Part shown: positions 51,023-60,041 of the stretch, piece after piece
How positions within the stretch are numbered: position 1 is the first letter of the stretch
How the letters are laid out: each line of letters starts with the position of its first letter
Source: Anaerosporobacter sp031551385
Lineage (GTDB): Bacteria > Bacillota > Clostridia > Lachnospirales > Lachnospiraceae
Length of the DNA stretch: 64,000 nt
NCBI RefSeq assembly: GCF_031551385.1
Contig: NZ_JAVBNS010000032.1
Coordinates: 23,539-87,538 of the forward strand
Direction of reading: 5' to 3'
Made by a program: the position numbers and the translations under genes
The notes under the pieces: generated by a model
Told to the model about the DNA's origin: nothing
Database searches by the model: none
The model's input: the letters and a program-made list of their open reading frames with translations, nothing else

Positions 51023-51448
51023 ATGGAAGTAATGATAAAGTTAATACTTACTTGTTTATTAGGAGGAATCGCAGTTATGGACTGTAAGAGAAAGCAAGTA
51101 TCAAATTTGTTATTAGGGGTGGCAGCGGGAATAGTGATTATTAATTATATACTATACCGACCGATAGCAATAGTATCGTTAATAGGTGGCATATTAGTGG
51201 GAGTTGCATTAGTAGGTGTTAGCTATATTACGAGACAAAAGATAGGTATTGGAGATGGCTTACTAGTTATAATACTTGGTGCGTATCTTGGGTTTGAAAG
51301 AGTTGGAATTTTACTATTATATGCACTGACATTAAGTGCGATATGGTCGGGATTGCTATTAGTGATAAAGAAAGTAAAAAAGGATTATGTAATAGCATTC
51401 GTGCCGTTTATATTTATTGGGTATCTAGGGGTATGGATTCATGGTTAG
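51023..51448 (+). CDS. Second prepilin peptidase (A24 family)
   Basis: 141 residues from ATG 51023 (AGGGGGGAT upstream). Multiple membrane helices. The catalytic Asp pair is in MDCKRKQVSN (near residue 21) and GIGDGLL (GxGD motif). It is the second A24 peptidase of the same locus; the first is at 41963. The two might process different substrates, such as the Flp pilin and the pseudopilins, but that is inference. Its end overlaps the next gene by eight bases. Confidence 0.85.
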   Translation: MEVMIKLILTCLLGGIAVMDCKRKQVSNLLLGVAAGIVIINYILYRPIAIVSLIGGILVGVALVGVSYITRQKIGIGDGLLVIILGAYLGFERVGILLLYALTLSAIWSGLLLVIKKVKKDYVIAFVPFIFIGYLGVWIHG

Positions 51449-52052
51449 AATGCGGTGTAGCATAGAACGTAGAGGTGTAGTTTTTTGCAAGGGAAGTATG
51501 ACTGTGGAGATGTCCATGATATTTCCAATTGTAATGTATGTTATCTTTTCGATTATATATGCAGGAATGTATCTACATGATTCGCTTGCGATACACCAAG
51601 CAATTGATGAAATAGTGCTTGAATGTAATATAGCAGCAAAATATCCAATAGAATCAGGAGGAGAGCATATTAGTTATGCTCATATTAATGATAGAGGAAT
51701 ATTCTTCTTTATTGCTAGTGACTATTCGCTTGAGAATGGGCTATATACGCAACGTTTATTAGATAAATTAAAAAGTCGATTGCTAATAACGACAGTTGAC
51801 CAACCTAAAGTTACGATAACCTGTACAACAGTATCCGCTAGTATAGAGTGTGCAGTGAACATTCCATTTGCCTCTGTTCGTATATTACTAGGGGAAGAAA
51901 GACTGAACTATTCTCAGCGTGCAAAGGTAGATGTATTCTCGCCAAGTGAATTTGTAAGGAAGCTTACTGTGTTATCCGACTTGGTAGAAGGAAGCGAGAT
52001 GGGAGAGCAATGCATAAAGAGATTAAGAGACATTATTAAGGGAGTGGAGTAA
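51441..52052 (+). CDS. TadE-like pseudopilin
   Basis: 203 residues. The N-terminal CKGSMTVEMSMIFPIVMYVIFSIIYAGMYL is a prepilin-like helix with Glu at the expected place (G-SMTVE). The remainder is a soluble ~160-residue domain. It overlaps the peptidase gene upstream and its stop overlaps the following start (TAATG), so it is tightly packed in the operon. It probably caps or assembles the Flp pilus. Confidence 0.82.
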   Translation: MVRMRCSIERRGVVFCKGSMTVEMSMIFPIVMYVIFSIIYAGMYLHDSLAIHQAIDEIVLECNIAAKYPIESGGEHISYAHINDRGIFFFIASDYSLENGLYTQRLLDKLKSRLLITTVDQPKVTITCTTVSASIECAVNIPFASVRILLGEERLNYSQRAKVDVFSPSEFVRKLTVLSDLVEGSEMGEQCIKRLRDIIKGVE

Positions 52053-53455
52053 TGGAGCTGAAGGCAGAATATAAAAGAGAGACATATCGAAACTATGTTA
52101 TAGTAGAGAATCAAAAGGAGAACGGTGAAAAGGATAGTATTCAGGAAGAGCGGTATGAGATAAGAATGCTTCGTCATAATAAGATACCTTATCTGCTAGA
52201 TATTCAGACAAGTGCTTTAAACGAAGTTATAAAATATGCCTATGATATAACGGGTAAGCAAGTCGTATCGGATTGGATGGAAAGAAGAACGTTGAACTAT
52301 AAAGATTGCGAGCAGTTGTATCGTTCTATGTTTAATGCAATAGACATTTGTGCGGAATATTTATTAGATGAGAAGAATCTAGTGTTTTCACCGGAGTTCA
52401 TCTATTTTGAATTGGGAAGTAATAAGTATAGCTTTTTATATTACATATATTATGGTGAAGATATTCTTGGACAGATGAATAGGATGTCTGAGGCATTAAT
52501 GGATGCTGTGGATTATGAAGAGGAAAGAGCAGTATTATTGGTGTATGCCATGTATCATGAGAGTAGAAAAAAGGAGGCGTCTATTGATACACTTCGAGCT
52601 GTATTTTATGAGAAGACGACAGCAAATCCTTCGAATAAAGAAAAGGAAGATACCGTTGAATTAACAAGAAAGCAGTTAGTTCCAAGACCTATTATGGAGG
52701 TTCGGCAGGAAGATGAGAAATTGGTAAGTAAGTATTCTATGCAAAGCTACTTTGTAGTTGGAGCAACGGCAGTCGTTATGCTGATTGTAATTATATATTC
52801 CGTTATTCAAGGGTTGGAATTAAAGAAATTAGCAGCAGTTGTTCTGATTATGGCATCGCTAACAGCATATATTAGCAGTAAGATGTTCGCGAAGGAGAGA
52901 AAGATAGAGAAGTTAGTACCAGTGGTAGAATATATTAAGCAACCTGAAATCGGAGGGGAATACTATCAGGAAAATCCTTTAGAAAAGAAAGTTACAATAG
53001 AGATAGAGGACTATCAGAAAGAAGAATTCGATGATAAGAGGGATCGTACCGAGGATTTATATGAATGTACGCAGTTACTTTCTATCTTAACAGAGTGCAG
53101 TAGTGTAGAAGTTGATGAAGAGGTATATAATGCGTCAAATAGAAAAGCAACCGCATTAACTTATGCTTTAATTCCGAAAGAGAATACATATAAGAAATTA
53201 AGAATACAAGAGTTTCCTTTCTATATTGGTAAAATGACAGAAGGAATGGATGCTGTTATTGAGGAATCAACAATCAGCCGTATCCATGCAAAGATAACGC
53301 AGGAAGAGAAGGAATTCTACATTACGGATATGGGATCGACAAATGGTACGTTTGTTAATGAGGAAAATATTCAACCTCATTCGAAGATGTTAATAAAGAC
53401 AGGAGATGTATTGCGTTTTGCGAGTATATCCTATGTATTTGAACTATGGAATTAG
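52052..53455 (+). CDS. FHA-domain membrane protein (DUF6382-FHA type)
   Basis: 467 residues. An N-terminal domain (about 5-175; YEIRMLRHNKIPYLLDIQTSALNEVIKY) matches what I know as DUF6382. Two membrane helices lie at about 230-275 (YFVVGATAVVMLIVIIYSVI, AAVVLIMASLTAYISS). The C-terminal FHA domain (about 385-465) has the phosphothreonine-binding residues in IEESTISRIHAKI and DMGSTNGTFVN. It should dock a threonine-phosphorylated partner at the membrane. It is the last gene of the tad operon, ending at a strong terminator. Confidence 0.87.
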   Translation: MELKAEYKRETYRNYVIVENQKENGEKDSIQEERYEIRMLRHNKIPYLLDIQTSALNEVIKYAYDITGKQVVSDWMERRTLNYKDCEQLYRSMFNAIDICAEYLLDEKNLVFSPEFIYFELGSNKYSFLYYIYYGEDILGQMNRMSEALMDAVDYEEERAVLLVYAMYHESRKKEASIDTLRAVFYEKTTANPSNKEKEDTVELTRKQLVPRPIMEVRQEDEKLVSKYSMQSYFVVGATAVVMLIVIIYSVIQGLELKKLAAVVLIMASLTAYISSKMFAKERKIEKLVPVVEYIKQPEIGGEYYQENPLEKKVTIEIEDYQKEEFDDKRDRTEDLYECTQLLSILTECSSVEVDEEVYNASNRKATALTYALIPKENTYKKLRIQEFPFYIGKMTEGMDAVIEESTISRIHAKITQEEKEFYITDMGSTNGTFVNEENIQPHSKMLIKTGDVLRFASISYVFELWN

Positions 53456-53460
53456 AGATA

Positions 53461-53520
53461 AAATAGTCACTGAAAATTATGTTACTTTAAAGTAGATATA
53501 ATTTTCAGTGACTATTTTGA
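53461..53520. terminator. Bidirectional terminator between the tad operon and the helicase gene
   Basis: A perfect 20-base stem (AAATAGTCACTGAAAATTAT with its complement at 53498-53517) around a 17-base loop, with T-rich tails on both strands. Confidence 0.9.
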
Positions 53521-53572
53521 TTTATAGAAATTTTCTTCAAAAGTAAAATACTTTTAGTAAAGAAGGGTTTTA

Positions 53573-55576
53573 TTAATCCTCAATAACTTTAATCAAATGA
53601 TTCCCAATACAGAAATTAAGATCAAGTACACGCTCTTTATGAAGTTTATCAAAGTAGATAATTAGCTTTCCGTCCGTATTCTTAATAATAGTTCCTTTGC
53701 CGTAAGACTTATGTTCAATACGTGCCTGCTCTTTTAAATCAGCACAATCAACAAGCAGTTCACCAACAAAACGAGAGACAGAGAGTTGCTTGTTATAGCG
53801 TTCCTTAACCGAATAGATGTGAAGATATTGTTTGGCACGAGTCATGGCAACGTAAAACATACGTCGTTCCTCTTCGACATCAGCATCAGAGAGTGCTTTA
53901 TTATGAGGGGTAATTCCTTCATTGGCATCTAGGATGAACACAGTAGTATATTCAAGCCCTTTTGAACTATGCATAGTTGATAAGTTAACGCTATTGTAGT
54001 TTACCTGTTTGCGGTCACGAAGTTGCTCTTGTAGTTCTGCTGAATATGTGGCAATGTGATGAAACCATTCGTCATAGGTTGCAAATGGTTTTGCGGCTTC
54101 TTGAAGTTCGTCTAGTACATCAAGAAGTTCTTCAACTTTAATTCTGCGAAATGTAGCATAGTCTTGAAGATATTCTTCGTAAGCAATTGCTTTTCGAATA
54201 TAGTTAATTGCAGCATAGGGATTCATCTTTTGTAACATAGTCAAGTCATATTCAAGTTTAAGAATACGGTCTAGCATCCATTCTTTATCACTGAAAGTAC
54301 CTTTTAGGTATTCTAAGTCAACAGTAGGAGAATCGAAGATGTCTCTTGCTAAATAACGTTTTGGTCTGTTTGCAATCTGTAAGAAAAGATTGCGTTCTCG
54401 ACTACCTAGTGCAATTTTAATGTAAGCAATCAGATTTTTTGCAATCCAATGTTCATAGATATTAGGAAGAGCATCCTTCATTCGAAAAGGAATATTGAAC
54501 TCCATCAGTTTGTTGACGAGGGCACGAGGCCCAGTACTCGTGCGGAATAAGACAGCCATTTCGTTGTAAGGGATACCTTGTTCGTGATAGTGACGTATGG
54601 CAGTAATTATTTCGGTGTTTTCCTCAACAAGATCGTTAAATGTTTTAATCATAGGTTCAGGCCCGGAACTTCGATTAGCATCAATAGCCTTTGGGAATCT
54701 ATTTTTGTTATTCTTAATAACACGACCAGCGTATTTTACGATATTTGATGAAGAACGATAATTTATATTCAGAAGTACTTGTTCAGCACTTGGATAGTCT
54801 TTTTGGAAATTCAACATAATCTCAGGTTTAGCACCACGAAAACGGTAAATGGATTGATCATCATCACCAACAATGAATAAATTGTTTTCGGGTAAACTGA
54901 GAAGCTTAATAATCTCATATTGAACACGGTTGATATCTTGAAACTCATCGATTAGGACATACTCAAATTTCTTTTGCCATAGAGCAAGAATATCAGGACG
55001 TTCTTTTAAAAGTTCGTAGCAAAAGACTAACATGTCATCAAAATCAATTAAATTTTCGTTACGTAATTTATTCTCATATGCGGTAAAGATTTTCTTAAAG
55101 ATATCTTCGGAACAGTTAATGGAATAGTAATGCTCAAGAGAGAGCATGTCACCTTTAACAAGACTAATTTCATTTGAGATACTTGCAATAAATTCTTTCT
55201 CGTCGTCAATTTCAATATTCAGATGTGCAATAATAGAGCGGAAAAAGGAAAGACGAGCTTCTTCAGAGATAATATTAGCAGAAGAGTAGTTATATGCGTA
55301 TTTTAATATAGTGAAGAAGATGGAATGAAATGTGCCAAAACAAACAGGAGCGTGTACTTGATTCATAAGATGTTGAAAACGTTGTTTCATTTCTGTGGCA
55401 GCAGCTTTTGTGAATGTAATAACTAGAATGTTAAGAGGATTGATGCCACATTCTTCAATTAGATATTTGGTTCGGTGCGTAATAACAGCAGTTTTTCCTG
55501 AACCAGGTCCAGCAAGAACAAGCATAGGACCATTTTTATGTTGAATTGCTTTTAGTTGAGAAGCATTAAACTTCAT
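53573..55576 (-). CDS. UvrD/PcrA-like superfamily 1 DNA helicase
   Basis: 667 residues. All SF1A motifs are visible: Walker A LAGPGSGKTAVITHRTKYL (21-39), LVITFTKAAATEM, IDEFQDINRVQ (Walker B), VGDDDQSIYRFRGA, NYRSS, TMHSSKGLEYTTVF and VAMTRAKQYLHI. It is a 3'-5' ATP-dependent helicase for repair. It is shorter than PcrA (~730), with a C-terminal Tudor-like segment (KSYGKGTII). It lies upstream of a convergent terminator; the glutamyl-tRNA synthetase gene precedes it on the same strand. Confidence 0.93.
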   Translation of the reverse strand: MKFNASQLKAIQHKNGPMLVLAGPGSGKTAVITHRTKYLIEECGINPLNILVITFTKAAATEMKQRFQHLMNQVHAPVCFGTFHSIFFTILKYAYNYSSANIISEEARLSFFRSIIAHLNIEIDDEKEFIASISNEISLVKGDMLSLEHYYSINCSEDIFKKIFTAYENKLRNENLIDFDDMLVFCYELLKERPDILALWQKKFEYVLIDEFQDINRVQYEIIKLLSLPENNLFIVGDDDQSIYRFRGAKPEIMLNFQKDYPSAEQVLLNINYRSSSNIVKYAGRVIKNNKNRFPKAIDANRSSGPEPMIKTFNDLVEENTEIITAIRHYHEQGIPYNEMAVLFRTSTGPRALVNKLMEFNIPFRMKDALPNIYEHWIAKNLIAYIKIALGSRERNLFLQIANRPKRYLARDIFDSPTVDLEYLKGTFSDKEWMLDRILKLEYDLTMLQKMNPYAAINYIRKAIAYEEYLQDYATFRRIKVEELLDVLDELQEAAKPFATYDEWFHHIATYSAELQEQLRDRKQVNYNSVNLSTMHSSKGLEYTTVFILDANEGITPHNKALSDADVEEERRMFYVAMTRAKQYLHIYSVKERYNKQLSVSRFVGELLVDCADLKEQARIEHKSYGKGTIIKNTDGKLIIYFDKLHKERVLDLNFCIGNHLIKVIED

Positions 55577-55633
55577 AAGTAATATAAGTCCTTTCTAATT
55601 CGGAATAATACAATGTTATTATTTTAGAATAGT

Positions 55634-55666
55634 GATGCCAATTTGAACGTTGCTCAAATTGGCATC
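55634..55666. terminator. Inverted repeat between gltX and the helicase gene
   Basis: GATGCCAATTTGA (55634-55646) pairs with TCAAATTGGCATC (55654-55666) around a seven-base loop. There is only a weak T-rich tail on the minus strand, so it is a possible gltX terminator. Confidence 0.55.
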
Positions 55667-55681
55667 ATCATTTAATGCAAT

Positions 55682-57148
55682 CTATAATGCAGCAGTAAGT
55701 TTTTCGATACTGATGCGGATACGTCTTAAAGATTCCTCTTTACCAAGAATCTGCATAATCTCATATGCTCCACCTGGAGTAGATTGCTTACCAGAAACAG
55801 CGGTTCTGATAGGCCATAAACCTTGTCCGTTTTTAATGCCTTTACCTTGAATGTAATTCATAATTACTTCTTCAAGAGAAGCAACGGAATAATCCTCGTG
55901 AGCTTCTAAAATCGGTAAGATTTCATCAAGAACTTCTTTTGAATTCTCAGAGTTAGTTTTCATTTTCTTATGAGAAAACATAGCGATATCATAATCAGGA
56001 TACTCTTCTAAGAAATCGATATGGTCTTTAATATCTTGGAATGTCTCAATTCGAGTTTTAACTAATTCCGCAATATATTTAAGATCAAGGTCTTTCTTGA
56101 TTACTTCTTGAATTGCTGGAAGAGCTAATTCGTAATATGCATCAAAATCCATATTCTTAATATACTCACCATTCATCCATTTTAACTTGCCCATATCAAA
56201 AACGGCTGGGGATTTGTTAATGTGATGGTAATCAAACTCTTTAATAAGTTCATCAAGGGTGAAGATTTCTTCGTTGGAAGAAGGACTCCAACCAAGTAAA
56301 GCTACATAGTTTACAATTGCTTCTGTTACAAAACCTTGTTCAATTAAATCTTCAAATGAAGAATGACCACTACGTTTACTTAGTTTCTTATGTTCTTCGT
56401 TTGTAATAATTGGACAGTGAATATATACAGGAACATCCCAACCAAAAGCTCCATATAAACGGTTGTATTTTGGGGTAGAAGATAAATATTCGTTACCACG
56501 TACAACATGAGTAATATTCATTAAATGGTCATCTACAACATTAGCAAAGTTGTAAGTTGGATATCCATCGGATTTAATTAAAATCATGTCGTCAAGTTCT
56601 GTATTATCAACAGTAATCTCACCGAAGATAACATCATTGAAAGATGTAGTACCTTCTGTTGGATTGTTTTGGCGGATAACATAAGGTATACCGGCAGCTA
56701 AGTTCGCTTCCACTTCTTCTTTTGATAAGTGAAGGCAATGTTTGTCATATTGAGAAATCTCTTTGCTTTCTTCTTCAGAAACAACGCTTCTAAGACTTTC
56801 AAGACGTTCTTTTGTACAGAAGCAGTAGTAAGCTTCTCCTTTTTCGATTAATTGTTTTGCGTATTCAAGGTAAAGACCTTGTGCTTGACGTTCACTTTGA
56901 ACATATGGGCCGCAACCACCATCTTTATCAGGACCTTCATCATGAATAAGACCAGTTCCTTGAAGTGTTTTGTAGATAATCTCAAGAGCACCTTCAACAT
57001 AACGTTCTTGGTCTGTATCTTCAATTCTAAGAAGGAAATCTCCGTCTTCATGTTTTGCAATCAAATATGCATATAATGCAGTTCTTAAATTACCGACATG
57101 CATTCTACCAGTTGGGCTTGGTGCAAATCGTGTTCTTATTTTACTCAT
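55682..57148 (-). CDS. gltX: Glutamyl-tRNA synthetase
   Basis: 488 residues, class I synthetase. FAPSPTGRMHVGNLRTALYAY holds the HIGH-type motif (HVGN, 17-20) and HKKLSKRSG the KMSKS-type motif. LRIEDTDQERY and the C-terminal helical anticodon-binding part are present, full length. It charges tRNA-Glu, and in organisms without GlnRS also tRNA-Gln; which type applies cannot be read here. It is read on the minus strand ahead of the helicase gene. Confidence 0.97.
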   Translation of the reverse strand: MSKIRTRFAPSPTGRMHVGNLRTALYAYLIAKHEDGDFLLRIEDTDQERYVEGALEIIYKTLQGTGLIHDEGPDKDGGCGPYVQSERQAQGLYLEYAKQLIEKGEAYYCFCTKERLESLRSVVSEEESKEISQYDKHCLHLSKEEVEANLAAGIPYVIRQNNPTEGTTSFNDVIFGEITVDNTELDDMILIKSDGYPTYNFANVVDDHLMNITHVVRGNEYLSSTPKYNRLYGAFGWDVPVYIHCPIITNEEHKKLSKRSGHSSFEDLIEQGFVTEAIVNYVALLGWSPSSNEEIFTLDELIKEFDYHHINKSPAVFDMGKLKWMNGEYIKNMDFDAYYELALPAIQEVIKKDLDLKYIAELVKTRIETFQDIKDHIDFLEEYPDYDIAMFSHKKMKTNSENSKEVLDEILPILEAHEDYSVASLEEVIMNYIQGKGIKNGQGLWPIRTAVSGKQSTPGGAYEIMQILGKEESLRRIRISIEKLTAAL

Positions 57149-57249
57149 AGTTTCACTCCTAATTTCATGTATTGTTTGTTCATACTTACAGTAGATTTAT
57201 TATACTCTAGGAAAGGTATAATTTACAAGGGTTCTCTTCTATAATTTAA

Positions 57250-57621
57250 TTACATTGCTTGTAGTAGAGAAGGTAAAAGATAGAGAGCAGCTAATAGTGA
57301 TAGTAATGTCATTATTAATGACGCTTTCGCAAAGTTTTTATGTGTTTGGCTTTGTTTATTGCCGAATGCCCATGTAAATAAAACAACAACATAGATAAAC
57401 CAGCCACAGACAGGAATAATCTGTAGCAACATAATACCTAAAAATGTTTTAAATGAGATTTCCTTTGAAGGTTCCTTAGTTGGTTCTACAGGAGCGACAG
57501 GGATTGGATTAACAGATTCCTGATAGTCAAATCCATTATATGCTCTTAATGATTCACCGCAATTTTCACAGAAATTAGCGTTTTCATTTTCAATATGGCG
57601 ACCACAAATTTTACAAATCAT
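57250..57621 (-). CDS. Zinc-ribbon membrane protein, unknown function
   Basis: About 123 residues from ATG 57621, because GAGGTG stands ten bases upstream; a TTG at 57639 overlaps that site. A zinc ribbon at the N-terminus (ICKICGRHIENENANFCENCGE, two CxxC) is followed by a polar linker with repeated Pro/Val and two membrane helices (about 65-90 and 98-120). This layout is common for small membrane proteins of unknown role. It lies between gltX and the divergent coiled-coil gene. Confidence 0.78.
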   Translation of the reverse strand: MICKICGRHIENENANFCENCGESLRAYNGFDYQESVNPIPVAPVEPTKEPSKEISFKTFLGIMLLQIIPVCGWFIYVVVLFTWAFGNKQSQTHKNFAKASLIMTLLSLLAALYLLPSLLQAM

Positions 57622-57861
57622 ATTTACACCACACCTCAAGACGTATCTTTTGTCTTGGGGCTAAATCCTTTCTATAAAATGTTATTATCGTTTGAGATAA
57701 CAGTGCTGTCATCTCAGCATTTCCTAATTATAGCATAGAAAGCTAAAAAGTAAAACATGTCGCCGTTCCAAGTCAAAGAATACGAGGGATATAGCTTGCA
57801 AACAATATTATAGACGATTATAATTAAACTAGACAATAGGAAGTAAGGAGGCGACGTAAAA

Positions 57862-59082
57862 ATGGAGGACAACCAACTAGAAGAAAAAACATCAAAGGAA
57901 GGTAGCGATGTAGAAGAAACAATAGTTGAGAAATTACAGGAGCAAAAGCTACAGATACAAGATGTAAGGTGGTCATACGATAATATAAATCTGTTATCAT
58001 CTGGTATAGATAAACTTGTTGATTTGCAAAGTCATCTTAATGATTTAAAAATATATAGAGAGAATGTCAAACAATTAGTAGTTGAGGATGAAGATCTAGA
58101 GAGAATAATTGTGGCAAAAGAGCGAACGATTGAGGACGAGGTGGATAACGTTATAAAAAAACGTAAAGCAGAAGTAAGTGCAACATTTGATTCGCAATTA
58201 GACAATACGAAAGCAGACATTAAAAAAGTAAAGACAAAGCGAGAGAAGAAAAAGAATAAAAAGGTTTCAGAGCGAATTCAAGAAGAAACGGCAGATTTGC
58301 GAAGTGAAAATGCACAGCTAAAAGATGATATTAGTATGGTGGGAAAGAATAACAGAGTTCCTAGAATACTGAATACAAGATTAATCCATGCGCTGTATTA
58401 TCCAAAAGGTTGGGTGGATATAGGAATTGATTTGATTTGTATTCTAGTACTGTTTGTATTAGTACCGAATATTATATTTCATTGTATCGTAAAAGTGGAC
58501 AAGCCAATTGTTATGGGATGTATTTATTTTGGCGTAATACTTATCTTTGGAGCGATTTATTTAGCGTTAAATGCGAAGCTAAAAAACAAATACCATGAAA
58601 CATTTAAGAAAGTGAAAGAGATTCGTACTAAGATATTGGCAAATAGAAAGAGTATGAATAAAATTAAAAGGTCGGTAAAAAGAGATAAAGACGAGAGTAA
58701 TTATGGACTTGAGAAATACAACAAAGAGATCACAGACTTAGAAGAAACGATAGAAATAATTACGAATAAGAAGAAAGAGGCTATCGCAGAGTTTGAAAAC
58801 ACATCAAAAGCAATTATTGCAAATGAAATTCGTGAAAAGAATAAGCCCGAATTATTAAATCTTCAACAGAAACATGAGGAAGTGCATGAACTAAGCAAGG
58901 AATATTCGAGTAAGGTGAAAGAGTTAGAGATGCAGTTAGCAAGTACCTATGAGACTTACCTCGGCAAAGAATTTATGAATTTAGATAAATTAGAAAAGCT
59001 AATCAGGATTATGGAGTCGAAAGAAGGAATGCTTATATCAGAAGCACTGAAACTGTATCAAGAACAAGTGTTAAATAATTAG
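57862..59082 (+). CDS. Coiled-coil membrane protein of unknown function
   Basis: 406 residues. Long charged helices rich in Lys, Glu and Asp (about 1-155 and 245-385) surround two central membrane helices (about 190-215 and 220-240: IDLICILVLFVLVPNIIF and GCIYFGVILIFGAIYLAL). There is no signal peptide, so both coiled coils should be cytosolic, joined by a membrane hairpin. AAGGAGGCGAC precedes ATG. I do not recognise a family. The arrangement suggests a membrane-tethered scaffold or spacer. It ends at a shared hairpin terminator. Confidence 0.72.
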   Translation: MEDNQLEEKTSKEGSDVEETIVEKLQEQKLQIQDVRWSYDNINLLSSGIDKLVDLQSHLNDLKIYRENVKQLVVEDEDLERIIVAKERTIEDEVDNVIKKRKAEVSATFDSQLDNTKADIKKVKTKREKKKNKKVSERIQEETADLRSENAQLKDDISMVGKNNRVPRILNTRLIHALYYPKGWVDIGIDLICILVLFVLVPNIIFHCIVKVDKPIVMGCIYFGVILIFGAIYLALNAKLKNKYHETFKKVKEIRTKILANRKSMNKIKRSVKRDKDESNYGLEKYNKEITDLEETIEIITNKKKEAIAEFENTSKAIIANEIREKNKPELLNLQQKHEEVHELSKEYSSKVKELEMQLASTYETYLGKEFMNLDKLEKLIRIMESKEGMLISEALKLYQEQVLNN

Positions 59083-59114
59083 AACTCAAACAAAAAAAAT
59101 TCTGTCTGAGTTCT
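59081..59114. terminator. Bidirectional terminator between the coiled-coil gene and yyaC
   Basis: AGAACTCA (59081-59088) pairs with TGAGTTCT (59107-59114) around an A/T-rich loop. It includes the stop codon of the upstream gene. Confidence 0.65.
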
Positions 59115-59127
59115 TAAAGATACAAAT

Positions 59128-59697
59128 CTAGTTTGTGCGTAAAGGACTGCAGAAGCGAATACCTAAGCAGATACAATCTGCCAACTTCATAACAACATTA
59201 AGTCGTGTTGTTTGAAGCAACATATTATCGAGTAAGCCAGAGAGGTTGACGATACCAGTAATGAATAAATCACCAACAGCAGGAAGGTCTTTTGAAACAC
59301 CAGCACCAGGTTTCAAAGGGCCTTCTCCTAATGTAATGAAACCTACATGATTACTATTACCTAATGAAGCATCAATGGCAATAATAATAGAGTTCTTGTG
59401 CATGGATTTGATTTTTAAAATAGTTTGTTGCAGATTCTTAGCATGAACAGGTTCGTCAAGAGTTCCATAGATTGTATAGTTTCTATATTTTAGTTCGGAT
59501 AATTTGTAGCCGATAATTGGGCCAAGTGAATCACCCGTTGCACGGTCAGAACCAATACATAGAAATACAATCTCTTCGCTAGTTTTATCTAAAGAATAAA
59601 TTAATTCGCCAAGTGTTTGGCTAAACTGATAGGCACAATATCCATCAGCCGTATTGAAATAATAAACTTTTCTTTTATTTTTTTGTTGCGCTAACAA
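59128..59697 (-). CDS. yyaC: YyaC-like sporulation protein (DUF1256)
   Basis: 189 residues. CIGSDRATGDSLGPIIGYKL, YGTLDEPVHAKNL, AIDASLG, GPLKPGAGVSKDLPAVGDLFITGIVN form the family pattern, related to the germination protease fold (GPR-like/HybD). In Bacillus YyaC is made during sporulation; its substrate is not established. Its presence supports a spore-forming host. It is convergent with the coiled-coil gene. Confidence 0.9.
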   Translation of the reverse strand: MLAQQKNKRKVYYFNTADGYCAYQFSQTLGELIYSLDKTSEEIVFLCIGSDRATGDSLGPIIGYKLSELKYRNYTIYGTLDEPVHAKNLQQTILKIKSMHKNSIIIAIDASLGNSNHVGFITLGEGPLKPGAGVSKDLPAVGDLFITGIVNLSGLLDNMLLQTTRLNVVMKLADCICLGIRFCSPLRTN

Positions 59698-59898
59698 TAA
59701 TATTTCACCACCATATACATTTTATAATAATGAAAGTATTGCCAGTTGACAGAAAAAATAGACAAACTTTTGAACGCAAAAAATTACAAAAAAAATCTCT
59801 TCTCTATACAATCTCTCATAGATTTAGTAAGAAAGTCATGAAAAGAAAACTTATTTGTAATTACATAGAAAAAAGTTATGGACGAAGCAGTTAGTAAT

Positions 59899-59926
59899 TT
59901 GACAAAAATATCTTGAATAATATGCT
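59899..59926 (+). promoter_or_regulatory. Probable promoter of the LysM membrane protein gene
   Basis: TTGACA (59899-59904), 16 bases, TATGCT (59921-59926). The rest of the gap 59698-60041 is AT-rich, with AAGGAAG before the ATG at 60042. Confidence 0.55.
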
Positions 59927-60041
59927 AACATACCGTAAAACAGTAATAATTTACCAAAAACAAGACGTATTGGAGTCTTGATATATAAATATAAATAAGA
60001 AAATAGCTTGGTAGGTTATGGAATAGGAAAGGAAGTTCGGT

